A stretch of 64,000 nucleotides of DNA from positions 42,202 through 106,201 of the forward strand of contig JAAYFK010000052.1 in NCBI GenBank assembly GCA_012728275.1. The letters are read 5' to 3'. Below the pieces are notes generated by a model that was not told the origin of the DNA, ran no database searches, and was given only the letters and a program-made list of their open reading frames with translations. Both the position numbers and the translations under genes were made by a program. This DNA is from Clostridiaceae bacterium (GTDB taxonomy: Bacteria; Bacillota; Clostridia; Saccharofermentanales; Saccharofermentanaceae). Shown here piece by piece: positions 8,921 through 17,820 of the stretch; the stretch's first letter is position 1; the number at the start of each line of letters is the position of its first letter.

Positions 8921-8949
8921 AGAATATTTCACAGTGATATATATGTCAA
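8921..8949 (-). promoter_or_regulatory. Promoter of padR-family gene
   Basis: Minus-strand TTGACA (8944-8949), 17-nt spacer, TATTCT (8921-8926). Confidence 0.6.
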
Positions 8950-8983
8950 TTAAATAATGAAGCCTGCCCCTTCATCATGAAAT

Positions 8984-9013
8984 AAAAAAGGAGCCCTCAT
9001 ATGAAAGCTCCTT
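8984..9013 (-). terminator. Terminator of the MoxR-VWA operon
   Basis: Minus-strand AAGGAGC...GCTCCTT stem (arms 8988-8994 and 9007-9013) followed by TTTTT, about 30 nt after the last gene of the operon. Confidence 0.8.
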
Positions 9014-9043
9014 CTAACATGTATTAATCTTTGATCTAGCGAA

Positions 9044-9910
9044 TTACCACACACCATTGTAGTCGTAATTCCAATCCTCATCATATGCTCGATAGGACTC
9101 AAGTTCATCTTGACGCAGGTCGTACGCATACGATGCATCGCTTCTTATTTGCTCCTGAATGCTACTCTCATATTGAGAGAAATTCGTAGTTTCTGAACCA
9201 TTCTGGCCGTTTTGCTGAGTTTGATTTGAAGACGAGCCAGTGTCCGACGGCGTCCCACTCGATCCGCTCGTATCTGAAGGTTCGCCGGACGATTCAGTAG
9301 TCGTCTCTCCCGACGAATCCGAGGAGTCACTCGATCCCGAGGATGGAGTTGTATCAGAACCACTTGAATCACTTGAGCTGCTCGTCTCGGTCTGCTGTTG
9401 TTGCTGTTGCTGCTGAAGTTCCTCTAGTTCATCAATTAATTCGTCAATATATTCTTTAAGCTCTTGGGCTTTCTTACTATGGCCTTCGCCATCATCGCTT
9501 GCGCATCCATTTTCGAGCAGGACATCTCTTGCCTCATTTAATACTTCTATCGCATGCGCAATATTCTCAGGTTCTTCGTAATCATCCCCAAGAGAACCAA
9601 GCAAAGCCAAAGCAAGATTTATTCTAATCGAGCAGTCCCTATCCTCTGGAATACCGGAAAAAGTAAGACTAGTCTTGTACTCCTCAACAGCCTCAAGATA
9701 TAAAGAATTCATGTATAGTAGGTTTCCGTTATTGTAGTGAACGATATACGGTTCAAAACAGTTAAAGGTCAACAAGAGGTCCTCGTTCATCGAGAAATCG
9801 TCCTGCCTATATTTTGAGAGAACATATCCATTGTAAAAGTAGTTCAGCGATTGCTTGGCAAATAGCAAGACAACAACGAGGAACAAAATAAGTAATAGCT
9901 TCTTTTTCAT
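9044..9910 (-). CDS. BatC-like TPR protein with polyQ and Ser-rich tail
   Basis: A 288-residue membrane-anchored protein. It has one N-terminal hydrophobic helix (about residues 4-20), then a region resembling a TPR pair (GNLLYMNSLYLEAVEEYKTS, INLALALLGSL). A run of eight glutamines follows near residue 167, then about 70 residues of Ser/Thr/Gly/Glu low-complexity sequence and a Tyr/Asp-rich end. It takes the position of BatC, the TPR member of Bat-type operons. It is the last gene of the MoxR operon and overlaps the preceding VWA gene by ATGA. The function of the tail is unknown. Confidence 0.6.
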   Translation of the reverse strand: MKKKLLLILFLVVVLLFAKQSLNYFYNGYVLSKYRQDDFSMNEDLLLTFNCFEPYIVHYNNGNLLYMNSLYLEAVEEYKTSLTFSGIPEDRDCSIRINLALALLGSLGDDYEEPENIAHAIEVLNEARDVLLENGCASDDGEGHSKKAQELKEYIDELIDELEELQQQQQQQQTETSSSSDSSGSDTTPSSGSSDSSDSSGETTTESSGEPSDTSGSSGTPSDTGSSSNQTQQNGQNGSETTNFSQYESSIQEQIRSDASYAYDLRQDELESYRAYDEDWNYDYNGVW

Positions 9911-10911
9911 CGTTCTTTACCCAGCTTTCTTCTGCACAGGATAAAATCAACAACAAGCACAATTACCAAAGCTCCAGCGAAGAAGTAGTATGTTTCTGCT
10001 ACCCCGACTCCGGCAGTCTCTTCTGATTTAAATGTGCCTTCATCAATTTGATCCTGTATGCCTTTCAATACTTCATCCAGGTCCGAGGCATGCTGAATAT
10101 GCGAATATGTAATCCCTAAATCTTCAGAAATATCCTGAAGGTTTCCTTCATCATATATTGCCAAACCTGGAATTTGGCTAAAGTCATCACCCGTATGCGT
10201 AATAAGAATAGTATCTTCCGAATATGGATACTCACGAACATGCATTTGCCCGCCCGCTCTCGTACCATAACCTAGAACAGCTCCGGTATCAATGAGTTCT
10301 GCATAATCTTCAAAAGAGGATAATCTACTGTCATCGGTAATCTCTCCGTCACTAATAAAGAACACAACTCTTATTCTGTCTTCATCACCGTTTTCATAGT
10401 CATCTACTTGACTATTGCCATGTCTATGTTGTGAGGTTCTTACTAAGGACGCTTCCAAAGCATCTGCCCCAACATTTAAGGAAGTACCCTGTGCATAAAT
10501 TGCTGCTTGTCCATTCAAAGCGTCAACAGCCTGAAGTACTAGGTCGGTTTCTGATGTAAACGGAACTTGTACAGTAGCAACATCCGTAAATGTCGCTAAA
10601 GAGAATCTCGCGCCCTCAAAGGAATCGATTATGGTACTAACGTTTTCCTTGACCGCATCAATTCTTCTGCCGTCTCCTTCATAGTCCTCAGCAAGCATGC
10701 TGATAGTGTTATCAATCACAAAAAGTACGTCGACTTCATTCTTAATAGTTGTCACGTTGTCGGAAGGAATCGTAATCCTTAGATTTATCGCGAAAAGAAG
10801 CGCAACAACAATCAACTGTATAATGAATTTCTTTCCTTTTCGCTTCATGACGATCAAAAGGATACAGATAATAATCATCATTGGTAATGGTATTACTGGG
10901 TTAAACGTCAT
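9907..10911 (-). CDS. VWA-domain membrane protein (BatB-like)
   Basis: A 334-residue protein with two N-terminal hydrophobic helices, a von Willebrand factor A domain and a C-terminal helix. The metal-ion-dependent adhesion site is intact: DVLFVIDNTISML supplies the DxTxS motif, with a later VFFISDGEITD. Start ATG at 10909-10911 overlaps the upstream stop as ATGA; a longer reading would run into the upstream gene. It pairs with the next VWA gene as BatA/BatB do. VWA proteins in MoxR operons are thought to be remodelled by the AAA+ ATPase. Confidence 0.85.
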   Translation of the reverse strand: MTFNPVIPLPMMIIICILLIVMKRKGKKFIIQLIVVALLFAINLRITIPSDNVTTIKNEVDVLFVIDNTISMLAEDYEGDGRRIDAVKENVSTIIDSFEGARFSLATFTDVATVQVPFTSETDLVLQAVDALNGQAAIYAQGTSLNVGADALEASLVRTSQHRHGNSQVDDYENGDEDRIRVVFFISDGEITDDSRLSSFEDYAELIDTGAVLGYGTRAGGQMHVREYPYSEDTILITHTGDDFSQIPGLAIYDEGNLQDISEDLGITYSHIQHASDLDEVLKGIQDQIDEGTFKSEETAGVGVAETYYFFAGALVIVLVVDFILCRRKLGKER

Positions 10912-11897
10912 AACTTTAACCTCCATACACCATAAGAGTAAACACATGCTACGGCAACTAATAAAACAATTGCTGCCTCTGGAATATCCGTAACTTGTCT
11001 TGAACTGTAGAAGTAAGAGGACACATCAGTATCCTTAACCTCGGCAAGCATATCATCCATAGCTCTATTATCTCGAGTATTAAAGTAAGCGCCTCCTGTA
11101 GACTGAATTGCAGACGCGAATATGTTTTCTTCGACAATAAACTCAGGGGCCAAAGCAAAGACCTTGACTTCCTTAGAAGCACAAAGCTCACCAGCTTGTG
11201 TTATCGAGACCAGTGGCTCGCCATTTAAGTCGTTATCGGTAACAAATACAATCAGTCTACTTCTGTCCGGATTCGTATCCAAGTCAGGGAAACTATAAAG
11301 AGCTGATACCAGTCCATCACCAATAAATGAACTTCCTACGTCAGATATGGTTCCCGAGAATCTATAGCCATAGTCACCATAATCAGAAATATAGAGCTCG
11401 TCGTCGCTAGCAGATATTGAATCCTCAAGTTCTTGAATCGTGCTCTGTATAAATGGATAATCATTAGTCAGAGGTACAAGAAGAACGGAACGTCCATTAA
11501 AAATGCTAATTCCAAATCTCTCACCCTTGAGTTCAGATACCATGTCCTTCAAGTGCTCACAAAGCTCCAAATTTACGCCGTCAAGTGATGTTGACACGTC
11601 AAGACATATCATGATGTCTCTATTATGAACCTCGGTAGTAGTCGTCTTAACTGAGATTGGCTTAGCAACAAGAAATAGTGCCGCTAATATGCTTACCACA
11701 AGGCATAATACAGTCAATACTTTAAGTAATTCATATCTTATTACCAGCCCCTTATATTGTGGCGTATTGCGAATGAACTCAGTATTAGCACTTCTGCGAC
11801 CTTTGCTGTATTTTGCTCTCGAAAAAGACGTAACAATGAATAACACTGCCAGAGCCGCGACGCCAATATATACGATAAGTGTATAAGTTAATTCCAT
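10908..11897 (-). CDS. VWA-domain membrane protein (BatA-like)
   Basis: A 329-residue protein with N-terminal helices at about residues 6-24 and 58-80, a VWA domain and a C-terminal helix. The MIDAS signature is RDIMICLDVSTSLDG (DxSxS), followed by SRLIVFVTDNDLNGEP. It is translationally coupled to both neighbours, overlapping the upstream gene by about 10 nt and the downstream one by ATGA. It is likely one of two VWA partners of the MoxR ATPase, exposed on the outside of the membrane. Confidence 0.85.
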   Translation of the reverse strand: MELTYTLIVYIGVAALAVLFIVTSFSRAKYSKGRRSANTEFIRNTPQYKGLVIRYELLKVLTVLCLVVSILAALFLVAKPISVKTTTTEVHNRDIMICLDVSTSLDGVNLELCEHLKDMVSELKGERFGISIFNGRSVLLVPLTNDYPFIQSTIQELEDSISASDDELYISDYGDYGYRFSGTISDVGSSFIGDGLVSALYSFPDLDTNPDRSRLIVFVTDNDLNGEPLVSITQAGELCASKEVKVFALAPEFIVEENIFASAIQSTGGAYFNTRDNRAMDDMLAEVKDTDVSSYFYSSRQVTDIPEAAIVLLVAVACVYSYGVWRLKL

Positions 11898-12370
11898 GTC
11901 AACACCACCGTTCTAGCATCTTCAAATGCCTTTTCTATATGGCTTTCTGCCTCGTAGGCAAATTCCGGCTTGTAGAACTCTTCTATAAGCCCATGAAGTG
12001 ATGGGATATTCAAAGCCTTGATCTCAAATAAAGAAAAGTTCTGAACATGAACTCCTGTTGCATGATGTGCAAAAGTTCTAACTAAAGAACTTAATCTCAA
12101 GTATGCCTCTCTATCCTCCAAGTTCTCTTTCTTGCAAAGTTCTTGAAGCTCATTAATCTTCTGAATGTATTTACGCTTAAGCGATGGTAAATCGGTCTTA
12201 TAAGGCTTGACGACCTTAGGCTTCTGCTTACGAACATACGTAGGAAACTTAAAACCTCTAAGTTTAAAGAAAAGAAAAATAGCAATAGGCAGAATCACTG
12301 CCGCCGCTAGCGCCAATGTAAGAAGTAATGAGTATTCAAAAGGATTTTGCAAATTAACGGGTGTTTGCAT
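11888..12370 (-). CDS. Small membrane protein of the MoxR operon (DUF4381-like)
   Basis: A 160-residue protein. It has a short N-terminus, one membrane helix (around residues 12-36), a basic stretch and a helical cytoplasmic domain containing REAYLRLSSLVRTFAHHATG. This layout resembles DUF4381-type or BatD-tail proteins that sit between DUF58 and VWA genes in MoxR operons. The start is the ATG at 12370 after GGAGAA; a TTG eight codons earlier is the alternative. It overlaps both neighbours. Family assignment rests on position and topology more than on motifs. Confidence 0.55.
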   Translation of the reverse strand: MQTPVNLQNPFEYSLLLTLALAAAVILPIAIFLFFKLRGFKFPTYVRKQKPKVVKPYKTDLPSLKRKYIQKINELQELCKKENLEDREAYLRLSSLVRTFAHHATGVHVQNFSLFEIKALNIPSLHGLIEEFYKPEFAYEAESHIEKAFEDARTVVLTWN

Positions 12371-13235
12371 GCTTATGTTTCTCCAATAACTCAATTAACT
12401 TAGTAACGATTTCCTCTTCTTTGTCGATTGATACGGTCATAATGCCATGCCTTAGAAGTTTTCGCTCGTTCTCTTCGACAATTCTGGCATTGTTCTCCTT
12501 TTCAATCTTCATAAGTTTTTTGTTTGAACTAATGAATGCAGGAACATAGTGGTCATTCCCAACGTCAAAGCAATTGAGTCCGCCACTAGTGATTTCAGAG
12601 TCGCTAATATTGCATATCAGGACGTCATGTCTGCAAACCAATCTCTTGAGAGCAGTTTCAGTCAAAGATGATGTTCCCTTCTTATCTGTTACGATAAAGA
12701 TAATCATCTTTCGTCTGAAGTTATTTATTAGGTAGTCAACAGTCTTCTCCATGTTGTTCGTTTTGCCTAGACACATTTCGGCATCACAATATGAGAGAAT
12801 CTTCTCAATATTCACAAGACCCGTCTTAAATTGATGATACTGAATCATTCCATCTTTATTATAAGCAGAACCGATAGTGTCGCCATTCTTGTACGCCAAA
12901 TACGCAATGGTACCAGCTGTATATAGTGCGACGTCCTTCTTACTAGCACCCTCTTTGGTGTGAGCAGACATTTTCGTGCCTGTGTCCATGAGAAGCATAA
13001 TGTTATGCTTCTTGTCTGCGACATATCTCTTTACCAAGAGACTCCTACTTCTAGAAGATGACTTCCAATCGATATCTCGAATGCTATCTCCAGGCACATA
13101 CTCACGAAGATCCTCAAAGTTCATGCTTCGTCCCATAAAAACCGAAACATATGTACCATCTAGTACGTTACTTGTCTTCTTTGTCGCGAAAATGTTGACG
13201 TTTGCTTTAATTCTAGTGATATAGTCCTTTTTCAT
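12354..13235 (-). CDS. DUF58-domain protein
   Basis: A 293-residue soluble protein with the DUF58 signature: FEDLREYVPGDSIRDIDWKS and the following SSRSRSLLVKRY, then a VWA-like core (IMLLMDTGTKM). It lacks the N-terminal membrane segments found in many DUF58 proteins. The family partners MoxR ATPases; its biochemical role is unsettled. It overlaps MoxR by ATGA. Confidence 0.85.
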   Translation of the reverse strand: MKKDYITRIKANVNIFATKKTSNVLDGTYVSVFMGRSMNFEDLREYVPGDSIRDIDWKSSSRSRSLLVKRYVADKKHNIMLLMDTGTKMSAHTKEGASKKDVALYTAGTIAYLAYKNGDTIGSAYNKDGMIQYHQFKTGLVNIEKILSYCDAEMCLGKTNNMEKTVDYLINNFRRKMIIFIVTDKKGTSSLTETALKRLVCRHDVLICNISDSEITSGGLNCFDVGNDHYVPAFISSNKKLMKIEKENNARIVEENERKLLRHGIMTVSIDKEEEIVTKLIELLEKHKHANTR

Positions 13236-14221
13236 GGGGTCGGAATCTTTCCTATAATAGCGTCGATGATTTGATCTTCGTTTACGCCATCTGCAACTGC
13301 TGCAAAGTTTAATGTTATTCTGTGTCTTAATACTGCATGTATCTTAGCCTTAACATCATCTGGTGTTACATAATCTCTTCCATTCAATAGAGCTACAGCC
13401 TTAGCAACCTCCATCAAACAAATAGCGCCACGAATACTAGAACCGAGTGTAATATATTGAGCAAGATCTTCAGAAATATAACTCGATGCATGTCTTGTAG
13501 CACTTACAAGCTTAATGATGTATCGCTTAACAGACTCGTCGATATAAACGCGCTTAACTAAATCTTGCATGAGCTTAACATCAGCTAGACTTACTACAGT
13601 ATCCTTCTTAGCAAACGCGTCAGACTCAATTCTGTTTAATATCATAAGCTCCTCATCCTCAGTAGGATAGTCGAGCTTCTCCTTCATGAAAAATCTATCA
13701 AGCTGAGCCTCTGACAATAAATAAGTACCCTCTTGCTCGATAGGATTCTGTGTCGCGATAACCATGAATATCTCCGGTGTTGGATAAATCTCTCCACCAA
13801 TTGTGGTCTGATGCTCTTGCATGACCTCAAGCATAGCACTCTGTGTCTTCGCACTTGATCTATTAATCTCATCGAGAAGAACAAAATTCGCATGTACTGG
13901 TCCAAGTCTCGTATCGAAGTTGTTCGTAGAATAGTTTAGAACTTGCGTACCGATGATATCGCTAGGAAGCAAATCAGGTGTGCATTGAATTCTTGAGAAC
14001 TTACCATTAACTGCCTCAGTCATTGTCTTAGCTGCAGTTGTTTTTGCAAGTCCAGGTACTGACTCAATCAAGATGTGTCCATTAACAATCATGGATATTA
14101 ATAGCGCAGAACCAAGATCACTTTGCCCAACCATCTTCTCATAGTAGTATGAGTTGATTTGGTTAGCTACAATTAATGCCTGATTAATTTCTTCTTGAGA
14201 GATAACTGTGTAATTATTCAT
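13232..14221 (-). CDS. MoxR-family AAA+ ATPase
   Basis: A 329-residue AAA+ ATPase. Walker A is ESVPGLAKTTAAKT, Walker B FVLLDEINRSS and sensor 1 VIATQNPIEQEGTY, followed by the lid domain with LGSSIRGA and RDYVTPDDVK. MoxR proteins act as chaperones that assemble or activate VWA proteins. The start is the ATG at 14221 after GGAGGGG; upstream codons are non-conserved. It is the first gene of a six-gene unit running to 9044 with mostly overlapping junctions. Confidence 0.92.
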   Translation of the reverse strand: MNNYTVISQEEINQALIVANQINSYYYEKMVGQSDLGSALLISMIVNGHILIESVPGLAKTTAAKTMTEAVNGKFSRIQCTPDLLPSDIIGTQVLNYSTNNFDTRLGPVHANFVLLDEINRSSAKTQSAMLEVMQEHQTTIGGEIYPTPEIFMVIATQNPIEQEGTYLLSEAQLDRFFMKEKLDYPTEDEELMILNRIESDAFAKKDTVVSLADVKLMQDLVKRVYIDESVKRYIIKLVSATRHASSYISEDLAQYITLGSSIRGAICLMEVAKAVALLNGRDYVTPDDVKAKIHAVLRHRITLNFAAVADGVNEDQIIDAIIGKIPTP

Positions 14222-14246
14222 TTTATATCCCCTCCATTTTTCCTCG

Positions 14247-14258
14247 ATTATAATAGCA
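14247..14258 (-). promoter_or_regulatory. Candidate promoter of the MoxR operon
   Basis: Minus-strand extended -10 TGCTATTAT (14250-14258) overlapping a consensus TATAAT (14247-14252). No good -35 was found. Confidence 0.35.
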
Positions 14259-14348
14259 CATTTACTCCGTTTTTCCACAAAAACGAGCAAAAATGTACTT
14301 TTTTCTCAATATTTAATAGATTCTAGAGAAATTGCCCGTGCATAATAA

Positions 14349-15452
14349 TTAGAAGCCTTTGAAGACAGGAGAGCCTTTATATTGCTTTACAGTCTCTTCG
14401 CCTCGGAGCACACGCATAGCCCCAGCAGCCATAGCCTCCTGCTCCACCTCACCTGGAAAAACCTCAATAGGAGCTATCCATCCGCATCTTTTCTCAATAC
14501 TTTGAATTATGTCATCAAATCTCATAAGTCCGCCAGTAAGAAGAATTGCATCTACCTTACCTTCAAGGACAGCAGCCATCGCACCGATACATTTGCATAT
14601 CTGATAAACCATTCCATCCCACGCGCGAATGGCATCAGAATCATTATTAACTACCATCTCATGCACAATATCTGCATCATTTGTGCCAATTAAGCTGCTA
14701 AAGCCCCCACCGGTATTGCACATGTGTTCAAGTTCATCCATATCCTTGCCCTTGCAATAATGTATGAAGTCAACTATTCCGATGCTCCCTATTCTGCTTG
14801 GTGTGTATGGTCCATCTCCACCAGCGCCACTATTGCAATCCACCATGCGACCATTCGTGTGAGCTGCTATCGTTATGCCACCATCAATATGACATACTAC
14901 TAAATTCAAGCTCTTATATTGCTTCCCTATTCTCTTCGCGTACTTCATAGCAACACCCTTCTGATTAAGAGTGTGCGTAGAAGGAGTACGATAAAGCCCC
15001 TTAATTCCTGTCATTCTGGCTAGATCTGAGTACTCGTCGACTACGATAGGGTCTAGCATTAACATCTTGCCTCCATAAATATCATGGAATTTCTTCGCAA
15101 GTTGAGTACCAAGCATAGATGCGTGCTCGAGTCCGCCCTTCATTTGAACTGTGTCTAATATTAACTGATTGTTGATCTCATACACACCACTTTCAACAGT
15201 ATATGAACTTCCCCCGCGGCCAACAATAGCTGCAACATTGCTCAAATCGATTTTGTCATCAGCTAGAAGCTGTTTAATCATCTCGAACCTGTACTCAAGC
15301 TGGTCGTTGATACACTTGAACTTCACTAACACAGATGCGTCATGGAAGACCTTCTTCTCCCAAACCAGCTTCTCATTCTCGAAAAGGCTTAGCTTCGTTG
15401 AAGTCGAACCTGGGTTTATGACAAATATCTTCCATACTTTTTGATCTTCCAT
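14349..15452 (-). CDS. buk: Butyrate kinase
   Basis: A 367-residue ASKHA-fold kinase of the butyrate kinase family, reversibly making butyrate and ATP from butyryl phosphate. Evidence is the phosphate-1 motif FVINPGSTSTKLSLF, VGRGGSS, the YRTPSTHTLNQKG block, VCHIDGGITIAAH, PYTPSRIGS and LTGGLMR. Ribosome site AAGGAG precedes the ATG at 15452. No phosphate butyryltransferase gene is adjacent or elsewhere in the window, so the partner is either distant or Pta is used. Branched-chain-fatty-acid kinase activity is possible. A TATAAT at 15492-15497 (minus) may be its -10. Confidence 0.93.
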   Translation of the reverse strand: MEDQKVWKIFVINPGSTSTKLSLFENEKLVWEKKVFHDASVLVKFKCINDQLEYRFEMIKQLLADDKIDLSNVAAIVGRGGSSYTVESGVYEINNQLILDTVQMKGGLEHASMLGTQLAKKFHDIYGGKMLMLDPIVVDEYSDLARMTGIKGLYRTPSTHTLNQKGVAMKYAKRIGKQYKSLNLVVCHIDGGITIAAHTNGRMVDCNSGAGGDGPYTPSRIGSIGIVDFIHYCKGKDMDELEHMCNTGGGFSSLIGTNDADIVHEMVVNNDSDAIRAWDGMVYQICKCIGAMAAVLEGKVDAILLTGGLMRFDDIIQSIEKRCGWIAPIEVFPGEVEQEAMAAGAMRVLRGEETVKQYKGSPVFKGF

Positions 15453-15515
15453 ATATATGGCTCCTTATCTTTAAAGGCAATAGTTTGTTACATTATATTA
15501 GCAAAGATAACTCCC

Positions 15516-15544
15516 TTTGTGACTACGAAATTATGTATTATAAT
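15516..15544 (+). promoter_or_regulatory. Promoter of the CDP-alcohol phosphatidyltransferase gene
   Basis: TTTGTG (15516-15521), 17-nt spacer, TATAAT (15539-15544), about 34 nt of leader. It lies within 25 nt of the probable -10 of the divergent buk. Confidence 0.45.
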
Positions 15545-15584
15545 TATTCCGTATAGTAATATTTGTGACTTTACAAGGTTTAAC

Positions 15585-16112
15585 ATGAAGCACTTAGCAA
15601 ATATATTAACTTCTATTCGAATGGCAGTTGCAATAGCAATTCTTTGTGTTGCCCCTTTTTCGCTTGTCTTCTATATTCTTTATGGAGCAGGCGGAGTATC
15701 CGACATGATTGATGGCACTATCGCTCGCGTCACCAAATCCGTGAGTAAATTTGGCTCAACATTTGATTCAGTCGCTGATATGGTTTTTCTCTCTGCTTGT
15801 ATTCTTAAGCTTTTTCCGTTTGTTAGTTTGCCTATTTGGTCTTTGTTTTGGATATTAATTATTGCTATAGTCAAGACGGCTATTGTTGTTGTTATTTATG
15901 CCAAGAAGCAGATATTCGTCCTTCCTCACACTATTTCAAACAAAATTACAGGACTTCTGCTATTTAGTGTGCCTTTCTTGCTAGGCTTTTTCTCCAACAA
16001 TCTTGTGATCCTAATAACTACAGTCGTAATACTCATCAGCGCATCCATCGCTGTCGCTCAAGATATATATCTATGCAACAAGCTTTTCGATGACGTAATC
16101 GATAATGCTTAG
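15585..16112 (+). CDS. CDP-alcohol phosphatidyltransferase
   Basis: A 175-residue integral membrane enzyme of the CDP-alcohol phosphatidyltransferase family (phosphatidylglycerophosphate or phosphatidylserine synthase type). The catalytic signature is complete: SDMIDGTIARVTKSVSKFGS followed by TFDSVAD, giving the DxxDG, AR and GxxxDxxxD elements. About five further hydrophobic helices follow. The start is the ATG at 15585, 7 nt after AAGG. The acceptor alcohol cannot be told from the motif. It is convergent with the ABC permease, with stops four nt apart. Confidence 0.88.
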   Translation: MKHLANILTSIRMAVAIAILCVAPFSLVFYILYGAGGVSDMIDGTIARVTKSVSKFGSTFDSVADMVFLSACILKLFPFVSLPIWSLFWILIIAIVKTAIVVVIYAKKQIFVLPHTISNKITGLLLFSVPFLLGFFSNNLVILITTVVILISASIAVAQDIYLCNKLFDDVIDNA

Positions 16113-16116
16113 AGAT

Positions 16117-16902
16117 TCAACTAATGTCTTTTCGAGAGTACTTAATATATCCTGTAATGATGCCAATTATGGCAACCGTCATTCCGACAAATACATACTT
16201 CATTTCAAGTTTGCCCGACGATACTATGTCCGCCCCTTCAGACATACTAAATGCACTAAAAAACTTAAGGAACTTGGACCCTTCAGCAATATTTGCAACC
16301 AGATTCAAAAAGTACATCAGTATTGCAATGCCTAGGCCGATGCCAAGACTACCACGCTTGATAAATGCTGAAATTCCAAAACAAATTCCTGCAATCTCAA
16401 TTTGCATCAATACAAAAGCTAGATGGAGAAGACTAATTTCCTTCCAAGGTATCGTCTCGCCAATAACAGCAATAGATCCAATTGAAATTAAAAATACAAC
16501 CACATTCATGGCCAACACTTGTGCTACCGTCGCAACAAGCTTCTCACTAATCACCTGAACTCTTGTAACGGGGTGAGATAGCAAGAATTCTGAAGTTCTA
16601 TCCTTCTCTTCCTTTGCCAAAACCCCTACTGATATAAGTGCAGTATAAAAAGCACCACCTAGACCAATTATCGAACCGGCTTCAATTGCGTAGAAGCCTA
16701 TTAGCGAACCAAAATTTATTTGATCCATTCCAAAGGCTGTGGTTAAAGAACCCATTGACGAGAACATTTGCGTCATCGAGTCCATCTCTCCCGTCATTTC
16801 CGGGAACATGAAAACACATATAGCTACCATAAAGGCTATTGATGAAGTCCATATCCAGAAAGTCTTCATGCCCTGATTAAGTTCATGTTTTACAAAAGTC
16901 AT
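16117..16902 (-). CDS. ABC transporter permease (ABC-2 type)
   Basis: A 261-residue six-helix membrane protein of the ABC-2 exporter permease class. Markers are the amphipathic N-terminus with ELNQGMKTFWIW, the KEEKDRTSEFLLSHPVTR segment typical of such permeases, and paired C-terminal helices. It overlaps the ATPase gene by ATGA, so the two are translated together. It probably exports or resists a hydrophobic compound; the substrate is unknown. Confidence 0.85.
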   Translation of the reverse strand: MTFVKHELNQGMKTFWIWTSSIAFMVAICVFMFPEMTGEMDSMTQMFSSMGSLTTAFGMDQINFGSLIGFYAIEAGSIIGLGGAFYTALISVGVLAKEEKDRTSEFLLSHPVTRVQVISEKLVATVAQVLAMNVVVFLISIGSIAVIGETIPWKEISLLHLAFVLMQIEIAGICFGISAFIKRGSLGIGLGIAILMYFLNLVANIAEGSKFLKFFSAFSMSEGADIVSSGKLEMKYVFVGMTVAIIGIITGYIKYSRKDIS

Positions 16903-17792
16903 TTTTTCTCACCATTGTTAGCCTTCTCATTCACATAGAAATGCATGAAAACTTCCTCAAGGTCTGGCTCGGCAATCGTCACATCACTTATTTCGCTTTT
17001 AGCTAGCTGTGCGATTAAATCCTGAATCTGCCCACCATATAGGAAAGAAGTTCCTCCTTGTACCTTTTGAATATTCCTCGCATTCGTAAGCTTAGTTACA
17101 TCAAAATCTCCAACAACACTAATCTTTTTTGTATTTGTCTTTGATAAAGAATTCACACTATCACAGGCAATCATCTTACCTTCTTTTATTATCGCTGCTC
17201 GAGTGCAATTTCTTTGAATCTCCGAAAGCACATGAGATGATAAGAATATAGTGGCTCCCTCCTTATTTCTCTCATTAAGGATCTCGAAAAACTCCTTTTG
17301 CATTAGAGGATCCAATCCGCTTGTAGGCTCATCAAGAATAAGAACCTCAGGCTTATGTTGCAAAGCGCAAACAATTCCAACTTTTTTTCGATTTCCAAAA
17401 GAAAGCTCATCTACATTACGGCTCACATCTAATTGCAATCTCTCACATAGTTCCTTGCTTTCCTTATTGCAGTCTTTCTTTCTCAATTGCGCCGAGAATT
17501 TAATAATTTCTCCAACTCGCATTCCCGAGTAAAAGGCAGTTTCTGAAGGCAAATATCCGCACTTCTCAAGCACTTTCTTGCTCTCAGTCACTATATCATT
17601 TCCAAGAATACTAGCCTTTCCAGATGTCGGACTTATTAATCCTAGCAGACTTCGAATTGTCGTGCTTTTTCCAGCACCATTAGGACCAATGAACCCGAAA
17701 AACTCGCCCGCCTTTACGCTAAGAGACAAATCAATAATTCCTCGAGCCTTACCATAGTATTTCGTCAAACCATCAATTTGAATTGCTTCCAT
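16899..17792 (-). CDS. ABC transporter ATP-binding protein
   Basis: A 297-residue ABC ATPase of the drug/antibiotic exporter type. Walker A is FGFIGPNGAGKSTTIRSLLG and Walker B LILDEPTSGLDP, with switch His in IFLSSHVLSEI. The signature motif reads LSFGNRKK in place of LSGGQ, a variant seen in this subfamily. A C-terminal extension of about 80 residues follows. It lies 28 nt after hemZ, apparently in the same operon, and is coupled to the permease. Confidence 0.92.
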   Translation of the reverse strand: MEAIQIDGLTKYYGKARGIIDLSLSVKAGEFFGFIGPNGAGKSTTIRSLLGLISPTSGKASILGNDIVTESKKVLEKCGYLPSETAFYSGMRVGEIIKFSAQLRKKDCNKESKELCERLQLDVSRNVDELSFGNRKKVGIVCALQHKPEVLILDEPTSGLDPLMQKEFFEILNERNKEGATIFLSSHVLSEIQRNCTRAAIIKEGKMIACDSVNSLSKTNTKKISVVGDFDVTKLTNARNIQKVQGGTSFLYGGQIQDLIAQLAKSEISDVTIAEPDLEEVFMHFYVNEKANNGEKK

Positions 17793-17820
17793 TTTGCCCT
17801 CCTGCCCTATTAAACTTGAC

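Noticed and set aside
9145..9372. 75-codon arginine-rich frame within the TPR gene
   Set aside because: Same-strand shadow of the Ser/Thr-rich low-complexity tail in another frame.
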